From the NCBI GenBank assembly GCA_013054445.1, contig JAAMPI010000081.1, forward strand, positions 1-64,000: DNA of 64,000 bases, written 5' to 3'. Below are positions 55,161-64,000 of this stretch, one piece after another; positions within the stretch are counted from its first letter, which is position 1, and every line of letters begins with the position of its first letter. The DNA is from Cudoniella acicularis. Taxonomy: Eukaryota > Ascomycota > Leotiomycetes > Helotiales > Helotiaceae. Under the pieces are notes generated by a model. It searched no databases, was not told the origin of the DNA, and was given only the letters and a program-made list of their open reading frames with translations. Position numbers and translations under genes: made by a program.

Positions 55161-55653
55161 GGGTGGTTTGGGTTCTGCGAGGCCTTTGTTGCCGATTATC
55201 ATCATGAGATGGTGGTGGGGATTTGTTCGAAGCCGTTTGGTTAGCAACCTTTTTGAATAATAATTGCAGAGTTTGGTTCAAAGCAAAAAGATGGCCTGTA
55301 ACTTGATCTCTTGAGATGTTTAATAAATATTAATCTCTAATTCAATACTCTGTGTTACAAATCATTCTTGTATGACTTTTTGAACAGGGGATAACATAAC
55401 TAATAGTATGCTCAGATGTACAGGTTAGCCTCCCCTTGTAACCTCGGGGTTTAAAAGGGATAAGGGTGGTTTATTGGTTAAGAGTAGATTCACTCAGCAT
55501 ATCCCACGCATCTGGATATCTAACAAGACATGGGTTACTGCTAAAACAAAACTTGTATTTCTGTCTACCTGTATCCATTTCTTGCAAAACAATATGTTGC
55601 TGGCTATCAAATTCATACCGCCGTGTAGTATCCGGCGCTTTTTTATATCCCCA
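55161..55653. other. Intergenic region
   Basis: No feature seen. Confidence 0.4.
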
Positions 55654-56386
55654 TCATTGTGGCTTCTTATTTGACGCCTCTAACTCTGACCTCATCCCCA
55701 TGCCATAATTCCTGTCAGTAGCCGAGGGCGAATTCGAGTTGCGTAAATGTTTCCGAATGAAATACCATGTGCCTAGCGTAAAGGAGATGCCCAGAATGCC
55801 CAGTGCAACGCCGACACCAATGGTTGCTTTGGCTCCGGTTGAGAGATCTGTGGAGCTGTTGCTACTTGTAGATGTACTTGCTGAGGTTGATGACGAGGCT
55901 ATGGAAGATGAGGTCGTGGAAAACAAAGCTGTGGAGGACGGTTTAGACGAGGCACTGATTGAAGTTGTAGTTTGCGCAAAGTTGTAACCATTGATCGCAA
56001 CTGCGGTCATAATTCCTATAGGACCTATTCCCCAGGTCCTAGATGTTAACGTCCAGGGTCCGGTGGTGGCAATAGCTGTGTAATAAATGAAATTATAGCC
56101 GGACGAGAAGTCGATATACATTCGCCATAAACGCCAGCCGGTGAGATGCCCATGAATGCGTAGCTACTATTCGCACATATTAGTAGCAGGATTGTAAGGG
56201 GGGAGGGAGAGGGGGTAGAGCCACGTACGATGGGCAATATGCCGTGAAAGTGCTCAGAGAATTAATCGGAATCTGGGTTGCGGGGTAATATGCCCTAGGA
56301 CATACCAACGGTCCAATGCTCGTCACTGTGAGGAGTGGTGTTGGCATGGGTTGTTCCCACCAAAGAGTTGCTTTGGAGGAAGGCAT
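55654..56386 (-). CDS. Ser/Thr-rich single-pass membrane protein (Mid2-like layout)
   Basis: The last exon (56121-55654) has a Ser/Thr-rich stalk (residues about 55-95), a transmembrane segment GVGVALGILGISFTLGTWYF, and a basic cytosolic tail ending RSELEASNKKPQ. Upstream, in other frames, are CPRAYYPATQIPIN, STFTAYCPS and MGISPAGVYGEC, looking like the Cys-containing ectodomain on one or two further exons starting about 56386. The layout is that of fungal wall-sensor-like proteins with an extracellular Cys/Ser-rich region. I could not fix the exon joins, and some decay is possible. Confidence 0.5.
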
Positions 56387-56694
56387 TGAAGTAATGTACT
56401 GCTGGTACCGATCGAGGGATCGTATGCTACGGGTGGCAAGCAGCGTGGTGGAAAGCGTCTACGGCAGCGGCGACAGCGGCGGCAGCGACGGCGAAGATAG
56501 CAGCGGCGAAGGCAGCGGTGGCGGCAATAGGAGGAGTAGCGGGAGTAGTAACAACAGTATCAATGCCGGTACTGCTGGTAGGAGGGGTGCTTGTTGTAGC
56601 TATTGTCGGAGGAGGCTACTATCTGGTAAGCAAACCGAGGCGATAGTCGTCGTGTGTTGGCAACTACTTACATCTGCTCTCAAACACTCCCAGT

Positions 56695-57391
56695 ATGAGA
56701 AAAAATACTCGTGATAATACCCGCAAAGCTTCATCCAATGCATCTTCAGGTTCGAGCATTAAAGATCCGAACGACGATGACGATCAGAATAAACACAAAC
56801 CCGGCAACAAGAAGATTCCCATACGAAGTGCAGGCATAGATGTCAACAGAGATGCCTTCCGATGATCGTTGCTTCCCGCCCGTCAGTCATCGCCACTCGA
56901 GAACACCATCTGCGGCGCTTCCACATTCAAGACCCTTACAAACTGTACTAGGTCAGCTCTGTAAGCTCCCAATTTCTCGAAGCATATTCCCTTCCTAAAA
57001 CTTTATACTCCCAATGTCTGACAGCTCCTGGAACATTCTACTCCCAGAAATCTTTGGAAGAAGTATGCTAACTCTGATTTCCTGAGAATAGGTTTCGAGA
57101 ATATGGATGTCGACGAAGCTCCAAATGAATCTGAGCAGGTTCAACCGCAAACACCTCCACCTGAGGACGAGTCGACGGCAGATGAGGCCTCAGAAGACGA
57201 AGCACCAGCACCGCCTCCCACCTGACGAAACCGTAGAGAGAGTCCTGCGGAAGCATCATCTTCGAGGGTACCACCAAAAGGCGATGCTATTCCACCAAAG
57301 AGAGAATTACCGTTTCAGAAAAAAACAGCTCAAGCCAAGCCGGCACCTGTTTCTGGCTCTGAAACAGAATCCGATGATGAATTATGATAGT
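56695..57391 (+). pseudogene. Unidentified gene with acidic Pro-rich tail, two nonsense codons
   Basis: From MRKNTRDNTRKASS the frame runs KDPNDDDDQNKHKPGNKKIP and then meets TGA at 56863, after which coding character resumes (QSSPLENTICGASTFKTLTN). After an intron-like gap (about 56952-57024) it continues LLEHSTPRNLWKKYANSDFL, MDVDEAPNESEQVQP and, after another TGA (about 57222), RELPFQKKT and SETESDDEL. Both TGAs sit where CGA (Arg) would be a one-step ancestor (C to T). The exon join does not restore frame cleanly. I do not recognise the family; an acidic, charged nuclear-type protein is a guess. Confidence 0.45.
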
Positions 57392-57743
57392 CCATGTCCT
57401 ACGAGAATAATGAGATCCACGATGTTAATGACCAAGCAGTTTCGTCAGCTCTAGTGATATCTCAATCTTCCAATCAGTTCCCGTACATTTGATCTTGCAA
57501 GTGCTAGTTCCAAGATATATCACCAGTATCGAACACGCAAGCGCATTTTTTCGTTATTAAATTCCACAAGGTATACCAGAAGTACCAGCAGTACTTCGTA
57601 GAATGGACTTTATTGTCTTCAGTTTATAAGCGTTCCTTTACCCAGGATCCCTAATCGAAGAATTCGTGAAAAAGCGAGGTTTTACTGAATTTCTATGCCC
57701 CTCGCTTGACCCCGCGCCCACGCGGGCAACACTCCACGTTCTG

Positions 57744-59271
57744 CTAACCTAAGAAATTGTAAAATGATTTCTGCTCTGTGGTTGAACAATCGTACGAAAG
57801 ACCTCCTGTGACACTCAAAACCCCGAAGTACGCCACGAAGGCCAGCGCACCCGTCGTGATCGCTGTGGCAGCTGGGACGAACCGGCCCTCCCGCCTATCC
57901 GGCACCTTGGAGAAGTGTTCCTGATAATCCTTAACCGTCTCCTCAACACCCAGAGCGATGATAATAGGAATCCCTGTTGCCAAAGCTACTAAAACACGGC
58001 CAGAGAACAAAGCAATGCCTTCAGAGACGGTGATGGCGATGATGACGATGAACATGAGGGGCGTAAGGGGAACAAGTACGGCCACCAATACCATGGCTTT
58101 TGGAAGGCTTTAGCAAGCATGGTGCAGTTCTCGAGTGCTAATTCTAACAGGACATTGGCCCTTCCGAGTAGACTGTAATCAAAGATCCAACAGAGAAAGA
58201 AGATGTTTGCCATCAATGCAACTGCCACCCAGACCCCCTCCCACACCTCCGCCGAGGCTGACGCTAGAAAGATTCCCCTCTTTCCACGTCTCGGTAGTTT
58301 GTGGTATTTAAAGACCGGCTCCATTTTTCCCCATTCTCGAAGTGGTTTTAAAGCTTTCGCTCGATCATCGTCATTCAGCGGCTTTCTCGCTACAAAAAGA
58401 TATCCTTCGATAACAAGAAAAGACGCCAGGTAGATCATTCCCACAGAGATAGTAAACCGTGCTCCAGATACCAAGGTCGCCTTCGCCAGTTGCACTACCA
58501 TAGGATACCAAAGACTCAGTCGAAAGGTGGGGCCTTTCTCGTAATCCTGCACTTGTTCCAGATTCCTCCGAAACCTGGCATCCAGCAATCGTTTTGCCTT
58601 CCTCTTGGCGATCATCGTTTCGCCCTCCGTCAGCGCTCTGTGACCGTTGCTAGATGGAACCCAGCTGCCGATAGTAAACCAGTCTTCCAAAGAAAGCCTT
58701 GTGGGGTCACCGACTCTTGAGCGTTCTGCGCTGGCAACAGGTGCAGATCCCCGACCTTCCTCCATCCCATCCGTAGCCCGCCTCGTAAGCCTCGAACCCT
58801 CAGGCTCAATTCCATCCCTCTGAACCCCCTCTCCACCTCCACCTCCCTCCGCTACTCTCCCCATCCCTTCCGTACAGCCACAAATTCCTCCTCTCCACCC
58901 TTCTCACCAACCAAAAACCTCTCATTCCCCTCCTCCCTAAAGAAGGCATCATACTCCCCCTGCCTCCACGCATTCCCCTCCCTCAACGCCAAAATCGCAA
59001 ACGCATAAATCCTCACTGCCTTCCAATCCCATGTCCATCCCTGAGATCTGACACATTGAAAGAGGTGGGTGAGAATTTGGATGTTCTCGATGAGGAGAAA
59101 TATAGGTGAGAGGCGCCAGGCGCGAGATGAGCGGTTGAATGTTAGGGAGCCGCGAGGATGGGAGATGCAGCCTAGGGCGAGGGAGAGGAGGAAGTAGAAT
59201 GCCGATGAAGGTGCCCAGGAGGTTGGGGGGCAGGATGAGGCTGTGGTTCTGGGATTGGGAGTAGAGTTCAT
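57744..59271 (-). pseudogene. Multi-pass membrane protein with two frameshifts
   Basis: Three consecutive minus-strand frames form one protein: 59271-58852 (TM1 AFYFLLSLALGCISHPRG, TFNRSSRAWRLSPIFLLIEN, DWKAVRIYAFAILALREG), 58864 to about 58100 (SLEDWFTIGSWVPSSNGHR, TMIAKRKAKRLLDARFR, three membrane spans, GKRGIFLASASAEVWEG) and 58094-57744 (MVLVAVLVPLTPLMFIVIIA, IPIIIALGVEETVKDYQEHF). Single-base frame changes lie near 58855, in a G-rich low-complexity stretch, and near 58100. Together about 500 residues with seven or eight membrane segments. No family name is recognised. It is either recently dead or carries sequencing errors. Confidence 0.6.
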
Positions 59272-60699
59272 TGGTTTAATTTGTTTGTGCTGATTGTTCT
59301 GAATGTGAAGAGTAGAATGTAAGGGAGTAGATCCTGGATTTCATCGGTCGGTTTTATCTTAGTAGGGGTTAACGTTCAAATCAAACAAGACTTGAGAAAG
59401 GGAGGTGGGATTAAGCTCATGTTCAAACATGTGGCTGGGGAAAAGAAATCCTCTTCCGCTAGCCTTGTGCGGATGAACCTGCAGCTGTGCCGTCTCCAAT
59501 TTTGAGGTCGACAAGGGAGGCAAATCCTACGTATCATTGGCAGAGTTGAAATTCCGTGGCGTTTGTTTGCATAATAAACGAACAAGCTATCTTCCCGCGT
59601 TGCTAAGAAAATGATGGAGGATTTGCTCATGGGAGATAGCGAAGAGATATGGAAGAAGCTAAAGGTTGCCCCAGACAAAGTTGGCACGGTTTGGAAGATC
59701 TAGGACTTTCGCGTCGATGTCAGACGCGAGCTCAAAAGCCAACCGAATGTAAAAACTTTCAAATTGCAAGTCAACAGGGAAGCCAAGTCAAATGCAGCCA
59801 AGTCGCTGACGAAGGGTGGACGTGATACACACAAGAAACTGTTTCAGGATAAGTATAACCTGGAGAAATTGTCAGATTACAAGATCTGGAAGCAGAATAT
59901 TCTAAAACAATTCGATTAGAGTCTTAACGATGAGTAACTCTTTGAGACTGGATTAACTCGGCACGACTCTTAATTTTTCCTTTGCATATTGTGAACTACG
60001 GAAAAGGTGAGTGGGAGGAAGAGGAGCGCACTGCGTGGTTCAATGAGCAAATGGCCAGGGGCTCACCTTGAAATGGCAAGAATGGCACCCAAATATGCTT
60101 AAACTATAGGGTAATAGCTTTGATATTAGTTTGAAATATGACGATCTTCCCTCTAAACTGCATTGCTACGTGCTAATCAACTCGTGCTTTGCCTAATTCG
60201 TGTAAATAATGCTGGAATTGCTTAGCATTACGCAGACTCATGTCGACAGCTCTGTCAAACAGAGCTAGGAAGACCTTGGAATTCTTTTAACCGGATCTAC
60301 TTGCTTTTCGGCTATTCGGTGTTATACGACAGAAATGTTAGCACTTCCTAACCCGATAGCCCAAGTGAGCAGCGCCGCCTTAGCTTAGGCTCGGATAGGG
60401 CCGGCTCAGTTTCAGTTCAGGCCTGCTTACCCTCTTTATATGCTTACTAGAAACTATTAACTTTTAACAAGGGGCCCGAAAAGGCCTTCTTTCCCTTGCT
60501 AGAGACCTTAAATATTTACTCTACCTAATCTAAAATTAGCCTTTACTTCTTTCCTCTCTAAGGTTTTCACCGTATACAACGGAGAGACATATCTCCTTGC
60601 TTCAGCTTCATATCACGTGCATCCCTAGGCGGAGACAGCACTTCATATAGAAAACAAGGAGTGGTCAGCTCGATATTAGTAAAGCGGGGCATTTATCAA
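59272..60699. other. Gene-poor region with a coding remnant at 59611-59919
   Basis: The plus strand at 59611-59919 reads MMEDLLMGDSEEIWKKLKV, a TAG, then DFRVDVRRELKSQPNVKTFK and KLFQDKYNLEKLSDYKIWK to TAG. Codon coherence on both sides of the stop suggests a decayed exon of unknown origin. The rest is AT-rich with nothing recognised. Confidence 0.35.
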
Positions 60700-61225
60700 G
60701 TTTGCTAATGACAATGACATTGAAGGTGGCAAATTGCTGGTTATACACAACAAACCCACCCTCAACAAGATAGGCGAGGTCATCATACTCGCAGGCCTCG
60801 TGGCCCAAGTCTTATCCTTCGCCTTCTTCGTCGTCGTAGCGCTAGCCTTTCACGTCCGAATGCTAAACAGGCCTACCATGCGTGTATTATCGGGTTCGAT
60901 ACCATGACAAAGACATCTCTATGCTTTGTACATTTCCAGCATATTGATCTTAGTTCGGTCTGTGTTTCGAGTTGTGGAATTCGCGCAGGGTGATAATAGG
61001 TATTTGTTGGGTCATGAGTGGTTTTCGTATGTGTTTGATGGGCTGCTGATGTTGGGGGTTATGGGGCTGTTTTGTGGGATTCATCCAGGGGAGATAAGGG
61101 GTTTTTTGGAAAGGGTGAAGGGTAAGTGGAGGGAGAGTGGAAGTTCGGAGTTGCCGATTTAGCTTCGGCATCGGCGGCTAGTCTCAGACGACGATGAAGA
61201 GGCTGACAGTGTGCGGACGGAATAA
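60700..61225 (+). pseudogene. RTA1-like membrane protein, C-terminal half, nonsense-mutated
   Basis: The frame reads IGEVIILAGLVAQVLSFAF, FVVVALAFHVRMLNRP, then TGA at 60905-60907 where the family has Trp, then RHLYALYISSILILVRSVFR, VVEFAQGDNRYLLGHEW, YVFDGLLMLGVMGLF and HPGEI. These are the last four membrane segments of RTA1-type seven-TM exporter/receptor-like proteins. A TAG at about 61160 precedes a further acidic tail, VSDDDEEADSVRTE (stop 61223-61225), so two C-to-T or G-to-A nonsense changes are likely. The N-terminal half is missing. Confidence 0.7.
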
Positions 61226-63359
61226 CTAGTAGATTTGCGTACAAGACAAAGTTTTAGAGACTTGGGCGTTTTGGGAGTTTGGTCGGCTGGAAAGACGGAG
61301 GAGGTATTGGGGCAATTATGGAGACTGTAATAGAAAACACAAAAAGGACAAGACAATAGACGAAACACGCTTGCTGCAAAGATTACAATGCCTGGGATAG
61401 CAAAAGCGAGGAAGACATTTGCTTATCCTAATACAAATCAACATCCTCCCGTATTTAACGGCCTCCCAAGGAATTCCTCTCCCTAACATCAAAATATTGA
61501 CACGAAACTTTCGCAAGACTACCAGGCTCTCCTCTCAAACACCGCAACGGTTGGTGCTACACAAGCAAAAAGCCTACTCCTTGTGCACGGGGCAGGTATC
61601 GCAGCTGCAGGAAGCACCGCATGAGCCTTTTCAACATCAGCAATTGTATTTCTTGCAAAGCTAAATATATCATGCGGGGACAGAAAAACGCAGAGATCAG
61701 AGAGCCTTACAGTCAGATCCGCACATATTAACTTGAACTTCGATAGTGGATGACATTTTGGAGGATATCTGACGCTTAAACCTGAATCGAATATTGTACT
61801 TGGAAATTTGGATTGTGAGGTTTGTGACTATAATGACGACTTGGATAGAGACGAAGAAGGAAAGAAGCTGGGTTATAAACAAAAGGAAGGAGGGACATCG
61901 ACGTGGCATTGCTTCACGTTGTGCATTACCCCCACCTTCGCACGGGTCTATTATTTGCCGGCAGCTTGAAGGAGCGGCTTTCATCGGCCTTGATTGGCTC
62001 CTGGAAAATCCAATAGAAGATCTTATACCCCGCTTTGAAAGATGATTGGTAGATCGAAGTGACAAGGGCCGATTTAATCGTGTCTCATGACCATTGAGGC
62101 ATGATTCCAAAGATGGGGTGCTCGCAAAGCTCGATGTCCAAGCCATGCGTCCGAAGTAGAAAAATATATATCTAAACTCTGCATTTCAACAGCTAAAGGA
62201 ACTTGCTCGACTTCATAATATAAGGACCATCGTGGAGGCAGAAGATAGTGGGGTCAAGTGGGATGGCTGAGGATAAGCGGGGCCATCTTGGACCAATGCT
62301 GTGGATGTGAAATCTCAATTTGGAAGACTGTGGGAGCTAAATAATAGAACTTGGAACCTGGAAAGAAGGATCGCACTATATATACTTATTAGCCTTTTGC
62401 TGCGCTAGATGCATATACCTCACGAGGTTGAATCTCTCAAGGTATTCTCCACATATGCCAAGTGGGGACCGCTGACTCGCTCGATATATCTTGCTCAATT
62501 CTACTCAAATATAGTAGGGAGATGCAGCCCCTAAAGCAGACACATATCTACAAGAATTTAGTATGATATGTAAGAGAAAACATAAAATAGTCTGGAAAAA
62601 TTCCGGTAAGAAACTTCAACTTTCTCCTCAGACATCAAACCTGAATATCTTGTTCTGCTTTCCCCAGGATATGTGCGAAAAGGTTATATTGAATGTTGTT
62701 CAATAAACTGAACATTTCCAAAGAAATGAGGGTGCTCTAATTAAGCGGGTTTATTCAAGACGCCAACAGTCCCGCTTGTTTCCAACCTCTCTACTTGCCA
62801 TTCAGCACTCCACTAAGAATAAACCTCTCATCATCCTTTTTATCGTCCTATTATCATCCGTAAAAGACCCAGCCGGCAAACCCTCAAACGTGAAATTATA
62901 GTACTCCTGCGAGCCCGCAACCCCAAGAACCGGATCCATGCCCCAAGTGCCTCCATTCATCGTCTGACTCTGGTAGTAATCGCTAAATATAGAATTCTTG
63001 CCTCGCATATCAGCGCCTCATTTCACCTTTCACTACTTATTTCTTAATTTATCAGAGTGAGCTCACAATGACTGAAATCAGCAGCTGTTCCCTAGTTCTG
63101 CCGCAGCCCATGCATCTGATACTGCGACTGGGAAATGATCCGATGGCATCCATACTGCGCGCCTCTCTCCATACGAGCATTTGAAGCGTATATATTTGCT
63201 GCCAAGGCGGCCATATTAGTCAGTTCTAATGTATTGGCCGCGGAAGCTATAAGGGGTGCCGAGAGACAGGTCGGCGACGGGAATGTTGGCGTTATAATTA
63301 TGCGTTAAAAGACATAGCTGTCGTTGTCGGACTGGGAACTGCCAGCGCTTTCAATTTCC
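61226..63359. other. Gene-poor region
   Basis: Over 2 kb without an accepted gene. A minus-strand frame at 62802-63008 (GGTWGMDPVLGVAGSQEYYN, FTFEGLPAGSFTDDNRTIKR) looks like a scrap of a real exon of unknown family. A plus stretch near 61530-61620 is Ala-rich but unplaced. No RNA gene seen. Confidence 0.35.
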
Positions 63360-63410
63360 CCTCCTCGCCGTTTCCTTTCCTTTTCCTTTCCTTTCCTTTT
63401 CTTTCCTCGC
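63360..63410. repeat. CCTTT/CTTTC microsatellite
   Basis: A pyrimidine run of CCTTTT/CCTTTC units. A related purine run (GAGGAAAGGAAGGGAGG) occurs at 63791-63809 on the same strand. Confidence 0.7.
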
Positions 63411-63436
63411 CATAAGGGTTGAGAGGAAACGGAAAG

Positions 63437-63607
63437 GTAGGTACTTAGATTTAGGTGGTATATCTACTAAAAGATAGGTACCTAGGTATATCGTAACTTC
63501 TAGGAAATAGGTAGAGGGTGTATATACTAGGTAAGCGAGGTAAGGAATATAAAAGATAGCTAAGTACTTAGATTTAGGTGGTATACCTATTAAAAGATAG
63601 GTAGGTA
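63437..63607 (+). repeat. Pair of about 42-bp direct repeats
   Basis: GTACTTAGATTTAGGTGGTA...AAAGATAGGTA occurs at about 63440-63480 and 63563-63605 with two or three differences. TAGGTA-rich DNA lies between, so this is a degenerate satellite-like block. Confidence 0.6.
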
Positions 63608-63610
63608 GAG

Positions 63611-64000
63611 GGTACGGAGGGTATAAGTGAGGCGAAGAACTATACTAAAAAATAAGTTACGTGTTAACGGTAGCTTTCCCCGGCTTTCCTGCTATAGATT
63701 CTACTCCTTTCCTTTCCTTGCCAGAGGTAGGTCCTTTCATTTCCTTCCTCTCCTTACTAAATTTTACCTTTCCTGCCATAGATTTTACGGCGAGGAAAGG
63801 AAGGGAGGGGAAACTGAATGCGCTGGAAACTACCGTTCGGTGCGTCGAGCTCGCCCCATGGAATGGAGTCTGGGTTGCCGGAGCCGATTTCACGATTGTT
63901 TATAATGTTATACTACAGGGTCTCAGGCTTTCTGCTATTTTTTTCTTTTGGACTTGATTCATATTTGAGGGCTAAAGGTAGAAAGGCTACGCACAGGGAC
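63611..64000. other. Gene-poor right edge
   Basis: Pyrimidine/purine-skewed DNA. Short frames on both strands overlap and are not accepted. Confidence 0.4.

Noticed and set aside
61180..61192. Exact copy of the 13-bp terminus AGTCTCAGACGAC
   Set aside because: It lies within the acidic coding tail (VSDDDEEAD) of the RTA1-like pseudogene and lacks the subterminal repeats, so a chance match is more likely than an element end.
61697..62146. 149-codon minus-strand frame and its 83-codon antisense partner
   Set aside because: One hydrophobic stretch but no coherent family features; frames are open on both strands.
1..64000. CRISPR arrays, bacterial operons, phage genes
   Set aside because: No regularly spaced repeats of that form were seen, and intron structure and gene content are fungal throughout.

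Overview
The window is nuclear DNA from a filamentous ascomycete (Pezizomycotina). Genes carry short GT-AG introns of about 45-90 nt with CTAAC/CTGAC-like branch sites. The gene content is typical of that group: a secondary-metabolite cluster, HET-domain and NACHT/ankyrin genes, small secreted proteins, and transposon-derived DNA in which reading frames are peppered with TAG/TAA codons of the kind left by repeat-induced point mutation. The species cannot be named from the sequence. One assembly gap (Ns, 11245-11271) and one isolated N (51602) are present.

Region 1 (1 to about 15 kb) is part of a secondary-metabolite cluster that continues off the left edge: an O-methyltransferase (partial), a HMT1-type ABC half-transporter, a GliK-like gamma-glutamylcyclotransferase, a membrane-anchored P450, a 14-TM DHA2 efflux pump, a Zn2Cys6 regulator, a thioredoxin-reductase-like flavoprotein of the GliT type, and a secreted dienelactone hydrolase. 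This enzyme set resembles the tailoring, export and regulation part of epidithiodioxopiperazine (ETP) clusters. No NRPS or other core enzyme lies in the window. The GliT-like gene looks dead: its redox CxxC has become CxxT and it has a late frameshift. The four intergenic promoters of the cluster share a GGGCCCC word.

Region 2 (15.4-29.8 kb) holds ordinary gene space: two secreted proteins with a related C-terminal motif, a third secreted protein with a homopolymer frameshift, an ankyrin protein, an intact AGC kinase (S6K/Psk1-like), a secreted Cys-containing protein, and a Kre9-like GPI/cell-wall protein whose only intron ends in GG instead of AG.

Region 3 (30.0-53.4 kb) is an AT-rich, transposon-built island. 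A 9.56-kb segment bounded by perfect 13-bp inverted termini (30013-39577) contains one very long NACHT-ankyrin NLR-like pseudogene and a nested 191-bp MITE. Further copies of the same termini occur near 44.9 kb and 49.3 kb, twice placed back to back with exactly 8 bp between them. The island carries one intact HET gene, a 5'-truncated HET gene, a 3'-truncated HET gene cut at a repeat, an intact FLR1-like MFS pump, and a tandem pair of about 280-bp MITEs. It reads as a decayed allorecognition (NLR/HET) neighbourhood.

Region 4 (54-64 kb) is mostly broken genes: a ferritin-like Rds1 pseudogene, a Ser/Thr-rich membrane protein, an acidic-tailed pseudogene, a frameshifted multi-pass membrane protein and an RTA1 pseudogene, then gene-poor DNA with simple repeats.
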